NCBI GenBank assembly: GCA_028694405.1
Contig: JAQUTM010000052.1
Coordinates: forward strand, 1-12,829
Reading direction: 5' to 3'
Source: Oscillospiraceae bacterium
GTDB lineage: Bacteria; Bacillota; Clostridia; Oscillospirales; Ruminococcaceae
Length of the DNA stretch: 12,829 nucleotides
Shown piece by piece: positions 1 through 6,795 of the stretch. Below the pieces are notes generated by a model. The model was not told the origin of the DNA and ran no database searches. It saw only the letters and a program-made list of their open reading frames with translations. The position numbers and the translations under genes are program-made. Each line of letters starts with the position of its first letter. Positions within the stretch are counted from its first letter, which is position 1.

Positions 1-414
1 CAGACGAACTGCCTCTGCTTCCTTTTTCATAATTTTACTGTCCTGCAAGGAATACATTACCGACGGCTTATCCTCAAAATTGCAATCTATTTCTCTTGAC
101 AGCTTGCGAAATTTGTCTACCGCGTGAAGATTTGCATGAAGATACATTCTTGCCTTTTCAGCACCGTGCGTTTTAATAAGCTCCTTATACAAGGTGTCAT
201 GTTGCGCCGTCAACACCGCAGTGGTGCCTTTGGTAATGCCGCCGCCCAGCTCCTTTGCCTCTACCAATAGATAATCCACACCATTTTGCTCAAGCTGAAG
301 AGCACACAGCACACCTGCCATGCCACCACCTATTATCAATACATCGGTTTTTCTGTCGCCATCAAGTGCCTCAAATTTATTTTTTTTAATCTCTTTCGTC
401 CATAAATACTCCAT
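1..414 (-). CDS. FAD-dependent oxidoreductase (DAO family), N-terminal part, cut by window edge
   Basis: The first 138 residues of a flavoprotein are visible and the frame stays open to base 1. Residues 24-34 (DVLIIGGGMAG) form the beta-strand plus GxGxxG dinucleotide-binding loop of a Rossmann fold. E52 (YLLVEAKE) is where the acidic ribose-binding residue at the end of strand 2 is expected. The segment GITKGTTAVLTAQHDTLYKE resembles the N-terminal part of glycine oxidase/DAO-type enzymes that in Clostridia often carry a C-terminal Rieske domain; that end is outside the window. The start ATG at 412-414 is well supported by GGAGG at 423-427. The gene points away from the recombinase remnant, and the two are separated by about 100 bp. 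It is probably a host gene. The family is clear but the substrate is unknown. Confidence 0.85.
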   Translation of the reverse strand, partial: MEYLWTKEIKKNKFEALDGDRKTDVLIIGGGMAGVLCALQLEQNGVDYLLVEAKELGGGITKGTTAVLTAQHDTLYKELIKTHGAEKARMYLHANLHAVDKFRKLSREIDCNFEDKPSVMYSLQDSKIMKKEAEAVRL

Positions 415-517
415 TTTTTTATCCTCCGTTGCTGATAGCATTACCGTTTTTTTGGCAAAATAGTATGTGAGGATACAAAAATAATGTTTAAATTTTAAGC
501 TGTGTACAATAAGCCAT

Positions 518-1933
518 TATGAATATGTCGACAGGCATATCTCTGGTGAAAGCACAGACGGCCGAGAGCAATTCCAAAAAATGATACAAGACAGCGCAAC
601 CCATACCTTTGATGTTGTAATAATGTACAAGCTAGACCGTTTTGCGCGTAATCGTTACGATAGCGCTATTTACAAATCACGCCTAAAGAAAAACGGCGTA
701 AAGGTGCTTTACGCAAAAGAAAGCATTCCCGATGGGCCCGAGGGTATCATCTTAGAAAGCTTACTTGAGGGCATGGCCGAATATTACAGCGCCGAGCTCT
801 CCCAAAAAATACGCCGTGGCATGAAAGAAAGCGCCTTAAAATGCCAAGCTACCGGCGGTAATTTAGCTTTAGGCTATAAAATCGGGCCCGATAAATCTTT
901 TATGATTAACGAGGCCGAAGCTCCCATGGTTCAAAAAGTATTTACCTTATTTGATTAAGGTTCCACCGTAACTGAAATTTGCGAGGTGTTAAACAATATG
1001 GGCTGTCGCACTTCTCGTGGCTCTCTCTTTAACAAAAACAGCTTGCGCACTGTTTTGCGCAACGAAAAATATATTGGTGTTTACGATGCTTACGGTGTGC
1101 ATGTAGAGGGCGGTGTGCCCGCAATAATCGATACCGCCCTTTTTCAGCGTGTGCAAAACCGCATTGCAGTTAACAGGCGCAATCCTGCCCGCTATAAGGC
1201 ACACGAAAAATATGTGCTTTCCGGCAAAATTTATTGCGGCTATTGTAATGCACCCATTATCGGTATATCTGGCACCAGTAAGTCCGAGCAAAAGCGCTAT
1301 TACTATGCCTGCACGGGTAAAATACGCACGAAAAATTGTACCAAGAAAAATATCCGCAAGGCTACTCTGGAAAAAATCGTGGCGGACGGTACCGTTGAGT
1401 TTATCCTCAACAGTCCCCAGCGTATTGATTATATTGCGCACCGCTGCGTGGAGCTGCACTCGGCCAATCCACTGCCCAACACTGAATTGGTATATTTAGA
1501 AAGCCAGCTTGCAGATACCAAAAAAGCTCTCTCTAATCTTTTAACCGCAATCGAAAATGGTATCTTTACAAAAACAACAAAACAACGTCTGTCCGAGTTA
1601 GAGCAAACACAAGAAAATTTGGAATTTGAAATTGAAAGCTACAAGCTACGTGTTCCCGAGTTAACCGAGAAACAAGTAAAATATATGCTCAGCCAAATGA
1701 CGCAGCGGCCTGATGAACCCGACGACATCTACCGGGAGCGGCTGCTGGATTGCTTTGTAAATTCCGTCCATTTGTACGATGATAAAGTTATTGTATCTTT
1801 TAACCTCACAAACAAAAAAGCCACGCTCGAAAGCGTGACTTTGTCGTTGCTAAAAAAGGCCACTCCTGCCCAAAAAGGTGCAGTTTGTGAGTGTTCGTTT
1901 TTAGACTTGTTTGGTGGAGACGACGGGAATTGA
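518..1933 (+). pseudogene. Large serine recombinase, 5'-truncated and with an internal stop
   Basis: This is a relic of a site-specific recombinase. Homology begins near 518 (YEYVDRHISGES), already inside the resolvase domain, so the first 45 or so residues with the catalytic serine are absent. The retained part has YKLDRFARNRYDSAIYK and EGIILESLLEGMAEYYSAEL, typical of the catalytic domain of large serine recombinases. An in-frame TAA at 956-958 interrupts the protein after FTLFD; the same frame then continues with GSTVTEICEVLNNMG. Next come the Recombinase domain, a zinc ribbon (CGYC at about 1237 and a second Cys pair in ACTGKIRTKNC) and a coiled-coil stretch near 1500-1680. The last residues, FGGDDGN, are encoded by the 26-bp ssrA-derived att repeat, which also supplies the stop codon, so they are not native protein. 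No start codon with a ribosome binding site serves the open half. A nonfunctional gene is the simplest reading. Confidence 0.85.
1814..1841 (-). terminator. Intrinsic terminator, probably the original ssrA terminator
   Basis: Read on the minus strand, a 10-bp stem (1818-1827 with 1832-1841, one G-U pair) closes a UUCG tetraloop and is followed by TTTTTTG. It lies about 70 bp left of the att repeat at 1910. If the prophage is removed, ssrA would end directly upstream of this hairpin, so it most likely ended tmRNA transcription before integration. It sits inside the 3' part of the serine recombinase frame. Confidence 0.7.
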
Positions 1934-1935
1934 AC
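1910..1935. repeat. Left attachment site (distal att), fragment of ssrA 3' end
   Basis: These 26 bases, beginning tttggtggag and ending ggaattgaac, are identical to 10785-10810. Outside this core the two flanks differ at once (cttg/gccg here, taaa/ccgt at ssrA), which is the signature of an integrase crossover site. No tmRNA body follows it, so it is the displaced copy made by integration. Confidence 0.9.
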
Positions 1936-2060
1936 GCCGCTTTTTTGGCGTATTTACTTGCAAAAATCACGTTACACTGTGCATAGTATGTGTTGGATGT
2001 TAAATACTCAAGTTAATTTAAAATCTCTCTGCAACAACACTGACTAAATATTTAATTATT

Positions 2061-2993
2061 TTACTTAAATCTTACTTGCAGATTTAGCTTCATATAAGTT
2101 TTGTTATTCTCTTTATACAAAGATGCAAACCCGTGCCTTGTAGTAGAGCCTCGATCAAAACGAGTTTGCTTCAGCAAATATTCTTCAAAGAAATTTCGAT
2201 TATAAATATGATACGCAAGTACATCCCCTGAAGCTGTTACAATTATGTATCCCCCATTGGCTTCATCTCTTCCATCCCAAGCCGTATTCGGCGTCATTCC
2301 AAGAGCAGCCGCGCACAGAAATTTTTTAAACTTATATTTGTAAAAACCTGCTGCAGGAAAGTTCATCGGATTTTCCTGTTCCATTTGATTTATTACTGCG
2401 TCACAGTTGTTGATGCTGTCGCGATAATGATAAATCAGAGAGTGCGCTACAAGCTCGGTAAAACGACTGTCTATGAGCATAAGATTTCTGTTGAGCACTT
2501 CACTATTCGCTTTTACGAAGTTAACAGACGTCGATTCATTAAAAATACGGTTCATTCTGTCTTTTATTTTAGTTTTTGTTTGAATAGCATTTATACTTTC
2601 TATTTGCTCATCAGACAAGCCCGTAACCTCGAAAATGAAATTTGTTGAGCCGGTAGCGTTAATTAATGTAGGAGCGTTTCCAATTTCAGACTTAATACTA
2701 AAACCGCAAATGGGAGAATATCCAGTTTGAATGTCATGTATTTGCATTGTGATATCAGTCTTATCCGTGGATGGTGCCGCCAACCTGTTGCAACAAATTT
2801 GGCGCATGAACTCTTCAGTCCGCTCTACAGAAAAAGCTCTATTCCCTCCCGCAAGAATTTGACTGTATAAATAATCTGCTTCTTGATCAAATTGTTGTGT
2901 TGCAACTTCTTTCACTAACACATCGTTATATTGTAGCATATAGCTTGTCCTATAAAACGGACTGTGGTTAGTGAATTGCATTTTAAGTTTCAA
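2061..2993 (-). CDS. HpaII-family type II restriction endonuclease, orphan, possibly 5'-truncated
   Basis: The 310-residue protein matches my memory of the HpaII restriction endonuclease family, whose founder cuts CCGG. Family-like blocks are CGFSIKSEIGNAPTLINATG (96-115) with TNFIFEV after it, YKYKFKKFLCAAALGMTP (218-235), and GGYIIV (247-252) followed by YHIYNRNFFEEYLL (261-274) and STTRHGF (283-289). The only starts are TTG at 2993 or ATG at 2981, and neither has a Shine-Dalgarno sequence; an in-frame stop lies five codons upstream of the TTG. HpaII itself is longer as I recall, so the native N-terminus may be lost. No methyltransferase is visible in the window. The gene sits at the att end, the usual cargo position, and its 5' end faces the superoxide reductase promoter. 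Family assignment is fairly confident; activity is doubtful. Confidence 0.72.
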   Translation of the reverse strand: MKLKMQFTNHSPFYRTSYMLQYNDVLVKEVATQQFDQEADYLYSQILAGGNRAFSVERTEEFMRQICCNRLAAPSTDKTDITMQIHDIQTGYSPICGFSIKSEIGNAPTLINATGSTNFIFEVTGLSDEQIESINAIQTKTKIKDRMNRIFNESTSVNFVKANSEVLNRNLMLIDSRFTELVAHSLIYHYRDSINNCDAVINQMEQENPMNFPAAGFYKYKFKKFLCAAALGMTPNTAWDGRDEANGGYIIVTASGDVLAYHIYNRNFFEEYLLKQTRFDRGSTTRHGFASLYKENNKTYMKLNLQVRFK

Positions 2994-3011
2994 ATGTTTG
3001 TGACCGGGTTA

Positions 3012-3040
3012 CTAGACGGACCGTTAAAATGTGATATAAT
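3012..3040 (+). promoter_or_regulatory. Extended -10 promoter of the superoxide reductase gene
   Basis: TATAAT at 3035-3040 is preceded by TG at 3032-3033, giving a perfect extended -10 element. A weak -35 (TAGACG, 3013-3018) lies 16 bp upstream. The expected transcript would start about 45 bases before the ATG at 3090. The region overlaps the space immediately upstream of the divergent restriction gene. Confidence 0.75.
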
Positions 3041-3089
3041 AAGCTTACCGGAACAAACCTGATTAAAACCAAATTATGAGGTGACTAAA

Positions 3090-3461
3090 ATGAAATTTTA
3101 TCTTTGCAAACATTGTGGAAATGAAGTAGAAATGATTCGCGATGCCGGCGTGATACCGGTGTGTTGCGGAGAGAAAATGTTTGAGCTACACGCTAATACC
3201 GTTGATGCAAGTTTTGAGAAGCACATTCCTGCTGTCACCGTTTCTGGCGACGAAGTCGCTATTAAAATCGGTGAGGTAGCGCATCCGATGATTCCTGAGC
3301 ACTACATTGAGTGGGTTGTACTGGAAACCGAAAGCGGCAGCTATCGCCACAGCTTTAAGCCCGGTGAGACCCCCGCAGTAACCTTCCATCTAGCAGGAGA
3401 AAAAGCAATCGCTGCTTACGCTTACTGCAACATCCACGGTCTGTGGAAAAAAGAACTGTAA
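3090..3461 (+). CDS. dfx: Desulfoferrodoxin / superoxide reductase (2Fe-SOR)
   Basis: This 123-residue cytoplasmic enzyme of anaerobes reduces superoxide to hydrogen peroxide, drawing electrons from rubredoxin. The N-terminal desulforedoxin domain has its four iron-binding cysteines (C6, C9, C25, C26; CKHC and CCGEKM). The catalytic neelaredoxin domain keeps every expected iron ligand: H45 in EKHIPAV, H65 and H71 in AHPMIPEHYIEW, and C113 and H116 in CNIHGLW. The catalytic-loop Glu-Lys pair is at E43-K44. Start ATG 3090 follows GAGGTGA at 3078-3084 with good spacing; an upstream in-frame GTG at 3081 overlaps that site and is rejected. The gene has its own promoter and a terminator at 3492-3530, so it is a stand-alone unit in the prophage arm. 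It looks fully functional and is probably stress-tolerance cargo. Confidence 0.95.
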   Translation: MKFYLCKHCGNEVEMIRDAGVIPVCCGEKMFELHANTVDASFEKHIPAVTVSGDEVAIKIGEVAHPMIPEHYIEWVVLETESGSYRHSFKPGETPAVTFHLAGEKAIAAYAYCNIHGLWKKEL

Positions 3462-3483
3462 GCCACAACCTTTAAAAAAGTAA

Positions 3484-3536
3484 ACAAAAAAGCCCGCAAC
3501 CACCAGACTTTTTATCTGGCAGTTGCGGGCTTGTGT
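3484..3536. terminator. Bidirectional intrinsic terminator
   Basis: A 9-bp outer stem (GCCCGCAAC 3492-3500 with GTTGCGGGC 3522-3530) encloses a second stem (CCAGA 3503-3507 with TCTGG 3515-3519). The minus-strand copy is followed by TTTTTTG and the plus-strand copy by a weaker TTGTGTTTT. It ends both the superoxide reductase transcript and the leftward phage late transcript. Confidence 0.88.
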
Positions 3537-3544
3537 TTTATCCG

Positions 3545-3850
3545 TTATTCTTTTTTGCTTTCTTCCAGAAAGCCTTGTGCAGTGGATTCGCTTTTTTGTC
3601 TCAATAATTCAAATCCATTCTTTACAATCGGCGGCATAGGTACACCCATAATGCCCATGTTTTCTACAATGCTAAAACCATCATTGGCAATAAAGAAAAG
3701 AATAACCGCTGTACGTACAACCGTAGTACCTGTCATTTGGTCTAAGCGGCACGCAATTAAAACAATAAGTAAAATACCTGCTTTGCGTACCAAACCTTTA
3801 AATGCCGCCTTGCTCTCATAAGCGCCACCCTCGCTTTTGTTTGGCCACAA
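3545..3850 (-). pseudogene. Phage holin (TcdE/UtxA-type family), N-terminus deleted
   Basis: The remaining 101 residues match the C-terminal two thirds of the phage holin family that includes TcdE: WPNKSEGGAYESKAAFKGL, then the hydrophobic RKAGILLIVLIACRLDQMTGT, VVRTAVILFFIANDGFSIVEN, and MGVPMPPIVKNGFELLRQK. Family members are usually about 130-150 residues and begin with two further membrane segments, which are missing. The only start in frame is a TTG (3848-3850) with no ribosome binding site. Upstream sequence belongs to the connector gene in another frame, so a deletion has joined the two. Holins form the membrane lesion for lysis; this one is unlikely to be made. No endolysin follows. 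Confidence 0.82.
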
Positions 3851-4152
3851 TGAAAGCCCTCCGTAAGACGCAGTAACGTTAAATCTGCCGTGAAGGCTTT
3901 TGCAAACTCTTCACGGCAATTATTTAAGTCATACCTGCAATAATCAAACAACAGGCTTTTTGTATCGCCTGTAAAAGAAAGAGACGGCGCGCCTGCGCTG
4001 TTACGCAAGTACGCCATCCCTCTTTCTAAAATGCCACGCAATTTTTGTTTGGTAGGCGCATCTTCGGCCGCCCATGTAATATCCTGTCTGTTCATCCACT
4101 CTGCCAGCAAATCTTCGATTTCTTTTTCTGTGGACTGGACTGTCGTTTCCAT
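3757..4152 (-). CDS. Phage gp6-like head-tail connector, C-terminus replaced at a deletion junction
   Basis: Residues 1 to about 101 look like the small gp6-type head-tail connector of siphovirus-like phages: a helical N-terminus and the diagnostic LLFDYCRYDLNNCREEFAKA (67-86), then DLTLLRL. Connector proteins normally end shortly after this point. Here the frame crosses into holin DNA near 3850 and adds about 30 foreign residues (CGQTKARVALMRARRHLKV and beyond) read out of the holin frame. Start ATG 4152 has a strong AAGGAGG six bases upstream. It follows the capsid-like gene by 21 bp, the usual capsid-connector order. It was probably functional before the deletion; without portal, tail and terminase it has no partner now. 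Confidence 0.75.
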   Translation of the reverse strand: METTVQSTEKEIEDLLAEWMNRQDITWAAEDAPTKQKLRGILERGMAYLRNSAGAPSLSFTGDTKSLLFDYCRYDLNNCREEFAKAFTADLTLLRLTEGFHCGQTKARVALMRARRHLKVWYAKQVFYLLF

Positions 4153-4173
4153 CTGCAGCCTCCTTACTTACAC

Positions 4174-4665
4174 TTAGGTGGTTTGTTCCTTGGTTTTTAC
4201 GGTACCCTTAACCTCTGCAACGGTAACCTCGGCATTCATTTCTTCAATAGCCACACGCTGATTGGTAGGCTTTAAGCCGGAAATGTCAAGCAGCAAAAAG
4301 GCGTAATGGTCTATGGGGAAACCGTTGCCCAACAGCTTGATGATATACACACGCTCATCTTCTAAAAAGTGCACGCTGTCATCGTACTCGATTTTGCCGT
4401 CTTTAGAGGTGCCCATGCCGAGGAAGTATTTGTGGCCCATACCGATAACGGCCTCCCCTTGTGTTACGGCTACGCTTTGTACAATTTCTGCCTCAATGGG
4501 CAAAACATCTTTTGCATAAGTACCCGTGGGCAACAAAAATGTGGTGGCAGGCATTCCCTGCGCTACCATAGCTCCGGTGGCCATAATACGGGTATGCAGG
4601 CTTTGTGCTGCCTGTAATCTCTGGTTTACGGTATTTTCAATGCTCATTTGTCCCATCTGGCTCAT
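4174..4665 (-). CDS. Phage structural protein, capsid-like (tentative)
   Basis: This 163-residue protein lies just upstream of the connector gene, where the major capsid gene usually sits. Motif-like stretches are VTQGEAVIGMGHKYFLGMG and KIEYDDSVHFLEDERVYIIK followed by DHYAFLLLDISGLKP, which suggest a beta-rich capsid C-terminal region. It is about half the size of a typical capsid protein, so an in-frame internal deletion (N-terminal part of one protein joined to a capsid C-terminus) is possible. The start ATG is at 4663-4665 with AAGGAG eight bases upstream, immediately after the 45-bp repeat that ends the pcfJ unit. Low-complexity Met/Gln at the N-terminus (MSQMGQM) is not diagnostic. I do not recognise the exact family. 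Confidence 0.5.
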   Translation of the reverse strand: MSQMGQMSIENTVNQRLQAAQSLHTRIMATGAMVAQGMPATTFLLPTGTYAKDVLPIEAEIVQSVAVTQGEAVIGMGHKYFLGMGTSKDGKIEYDDSVHFLEDERVYIIKLLGNGFPIDHYAFLLLDISGLKPTNQRVAIEEMNAEVTVAEVKGTVKTKEQTT

Positions 4666-4679
4666 ATTGTTTGCTCCTT

Positions 4680-4724
4680 CTTGCAGTCAACTGCAAAATC
4701 ATGCGGCGCTGGCCGCTTTGGTTT
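4680..4724. repeat. 45-bp direct repeat, left copy (pcfJ duplication end)
   Basis: This stretch is identical to 5169-5213. It contains the inverted repeat TTGCAGT-CA-ACTGCAA (4681-4696) and a second small palindrome GCGGC-GCTG-GCCGC (4703-4716). It starts at the stop codon of the short pcfJ copy and ends next to the ribosome binding site of the capsid-like gene. Confidence 0.92.
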
Positions 4725-5154
4725 ATTTGATTGGCTCTAAAAATATATCTCTTTTGATGTCATATCGATGCAGTACGTTTTGTAGCCAATCATCGATAAA
4801 TGCATCCACTTCTTTTGGTATGCCGTTTACTGCCGGAAGCCCCTGTAAGCATACCCGTTGCTTATTTTTTAAATTCACCTGCAACGTATACAATGGCGTA
4901 TCGGGTGCATCCGCTTTGCGTACAAAAAATATGCTGCGGCCATTGCAGTGAATTTCACTGTATGCGGCCACACAGTGGTTTAACGCTTTGCTTTCCGCCA
5001 CCAGCTCCTGTCGATTTTTTGCAATTCTGATACACAAATTTCCGTTTTGGTACGAAAACGGGGCGAAACGTTCCGCAAGCTTGCAAAAAAATTGGTCTCG
5101 TGTATTTTCTGTATCTGTTTCGTCTTCCCAGTATAAATTTTTTGGTGTATACAT
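4723..5154 (-). CDS. Partial second copy of PcfJ (C-terminal domain only)
   Basis: These 143 residues duplicate the C-terminal domain of the neighbouring PcfJ. Both share PKNL near the start, LCIRIA, ALNHC or ILNHC, HC-GRSIFFVR, ADAPDTPLYTLQV and DWLQNVL-RYD; about two thirds of aligned residues look identical by eye. The short copy ends EPIK with TAA at 4723-4725, but the same frame continues TKAASAA and then TGA, exactly the tail of the longer protein. So the end was shortened by a later change. Start ATG 5154 has a moderate AAGGA upstream, within the DNA that follows the first repeat. The PcfJ family is named from the enterococcal pheromone plasmid pCF10 and has no settled function. The copy may be expressed as a free-standing domain or be a relic. 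Confidence 0.75.
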   Translation of the reverse strand: MYTPKNLYWEDETDTENTRDQFFCKLAERFAPFSYQNGNLCIRIAKNRQELVAESKALNHCVAAYSEIHCNGRSIFFVRKADAPDTPLYTLQVNLKNKQRVCLQGLPAVNGIPKEVDAFIDDWLQNVLHRYDIKRDIFLEPIK

Positions 5155-5168
5155 GTTTTTAAGCTTTC

Positions 5169-5213
5169 CTTGCAGTCAACTGCAAAATCATGCGGCGCTG
5201 GCCGCTTTGGTTT
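5169..5213. repeat. 45-bp direct repeat, right copy
   Basis: Identical to 4680-4724, 489 bp away. This copy encodes the last residues of PcfJ (TKAASAA), its stop codon and the start of the following intergenic gap, including the TTGCAGT-CA-ACTGCAA palindrome (5170-5185). Confidence 0.92.
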
Positions 5214-6795
5214 TCTTTCGTTTTTCTGTAAACGTGTGTGTCTGCACGTCATAGCGCAGTAATACATTTTGCAGCCAATCGGATATAAAGGCGGTTACTT
5301 CCTGCGGTATGGGTTTTCCGTCTCGCTCGTTGCCGTACCCGTGCAGCTGTAACTTGCTTTTTCTTTTCAGTTCAACTTGTAAGGTGTATAACGGTGTGTC
5401 CGGTGCGTCGGCACGCCGCACAAAAAAGATACTCCGTCCCTCACAGTGGCTTTTTCCATATCCGCCCACACAGTGGTTTAGTATCTTGCCCTCTACAATC
5501 AGTTCTTTTTCGCTTTCGGCAATGCGGATGCACAAACCGTCTTTTTCGTATGCAAAGGGCGCAAAATCTGCCGCAAGCTTTTGAAATCCGGCCTTTAAGG
5601 TTTCACTTTCCAAAAACTCGGTTTTTTGTACCACCCGGTCATGCTCACGTTGTAAATTTTTTGGGTACCGCCTGTGCGGGCTCTCTATGTCCTCGCCCAG
5701 CTTCTCACTCATAGAAAGGTAATCTCGCCACAGATTTACAATCGTTACAACAGCACGTTTTCTGTCACGTTTTTGTGCGTTGATGTACCGCACACCTTTT
5801 TTAAAATCACCCGCACAATAATTTGTAAAATCTCGTGCTGTATCTTTTGTAGTACGAAACATTACCGCTTCCATCGTGTCATATTCTGCCTGCGTAGGTG
5901 TGTAACTCGGTGTACGCAGCAGTTTGTAACAATACAGCTTTTTGCAGTTCCACTGCTCTGCTCTGCAAATACGCTGCTCCGCTTTGTTCAGCCCTAAAAT
6001 ATCGCTTGGCTTACAGTTCCCCTTTAACCGCAGCGCCATGGTTGCCGCTTTGCTGCCGTCCACCTTTTCTTCTACAATTTTATTAAAGCCGTTTAATAGC
6101 AAATTTTCCATGCCGGGGTATTTCGTGTATAGGTCGCAGTATTTTATCGGGTCACCGTCACTGCGCACATGTACATATCGCTTGTGCATCATTTCTATGT
6201 ATACGTCAAAATGGCTGTTCTCTAAAACCGTGCCTTGCAACTCTGTCATATCAAATATGGTGTGGTCTCCATACCCTTTTGTATGTCGTACACGGTCTAC
6301 CCGGTGCCATTTGTCGGTATATTCTGTCGCGCCATATCCAAAATAGCTGGTTACATATCGGTGACGCGCAAAGTTTCCCTCTTTTGTATACACATACTTT
6401 TCAATAGGCCACACTCGGCGCCAGTCGCTTACGTTCCAGTGCGCATAAGGTGATTTGCTCTCTTTCTCTGCACTAATTTCGCTTTCGTATCGATAAACCG
6501 TAGCCACGGCGTTTTCGCCCTGCTTTTCAAACAGCGTTACAAATCCATCATCTGCTATTTTTGTGCGTTTACCGGCGCCTATTACGGTTACTTCTTTTCC
6601 GCATTCCGCGCAGATATATTGATCCGTGTTTCCAAACGTGTCTATCTGCTGTGTCATTTTGCAGGCGGTGCAATATCCCTCTTGTATCGCTTGCGGCCCG
6701 CCGCACTCTATAGGCAATTTTACTTTTCTGTTCCAAACCAGTATGTGACGGCCTGCATGCTTGTGCTCAAAATAGTCCGTTACAGGCTTTGGCAT
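5188..6795 (-). CDS. PcfJ-like protein
   Basis: This 535-residue protein belongs to the PcfJ family, found in conjugative plasmids and Firmicutes prophages. Its role is not established. Residues 42-65 carry two CxxC pairs (CTAC and CAEC), which suggest a zinc ribbon. The middle is rich in Tyr, Trp and Arg (SPYAHWNVSDWRRVWPIEKY), as in the family. The C-terminal domain has LCIRIAESEKELI (421-433), LNHCVGGYGKSHCEGRSIFF and ADAPDTPLYTLQV. Start ATG 6795 is chosen because GGAGG stands nine bases upstream inside the end of the portal-like gene, overlapping it by 29 bp. A longer in-frame start exists at 6933, but those extra residues are antisense-like portal DNA in another frame. The overlap indicates translational coupling with the portal fusion. 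It appears intact although its structural neighbours have decayed. Confidence 0.85.
   Translation of the reverse strand: MPKPVTDYFEHKHAGRHILVWNRKVKLPIECGGPQAIQEGYCTACKMTQQIDTFGNTDQYICAECGKEVTVIGAGKRTKIADDGFVTLFEKQGENAVATVYRYESEISAEKESKSPYAHWNVSDWRRVWPIEKYVYTKEGNFARHRYVTSYFGYGATEYTDKWHRVDRVRHTKGYGDHTIFDMTELQGTVLENSHFDVYIEMMHKRYVHVRSDGDPIKYCDLYTKYPGMENLLLNGFNKIVEEKVDGSKAATMALRLKGNCKPSDILGLNKAEQRICRAEQWNCKKLYCYKLLRTPSYTPTQAEYDTMEAVMFRTTKDTARDFTNYCAGDFKKGVRYINAQKRDRKRAVVTIVNLWRDYLSMSEKLGEDIESPHRRYPKNLQREHDRVVQKTEFLESETLKAGFQKLAADFAPFAYEKDGLCIRIAESEKELIVEGKILNHCVGGYGKSHCEGRSIFFVRRADAPDTPLYTLQVELKRKSKLQLHGYGNERDGKPIPQEVTAFISDWLQNVLLRYDVQTHTFTEKRKKTKAASAA

Noticed and set aside
956..958. TAA inside the serine recombinase as possible stop-codon recoding
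   Set aside because: The gene also lacks its catalytic-serine end and a start with a ribosome binding site, so ordinary decay explains the stop.
989..1459. Minus-strand 156-residue frame
   Set aside because: It is antisense to the conserved Recombinase and zinc-ribbon coding region and has no recognisable motif.
1921..1933. GGDDGN as a genuine C-terminus of the recombinase
   Set aside because: The residues are translated from the antisense of the tmRNA 3' end (att core), a known source of spurious GDDGN-type tails.
2061..3159. Avoidance of CCGG around the HpaII-like gene
   Set aside because: Several CCGG sites are visible within a few hundred bases, so no avoidance can be claimed without a genome-wide count.
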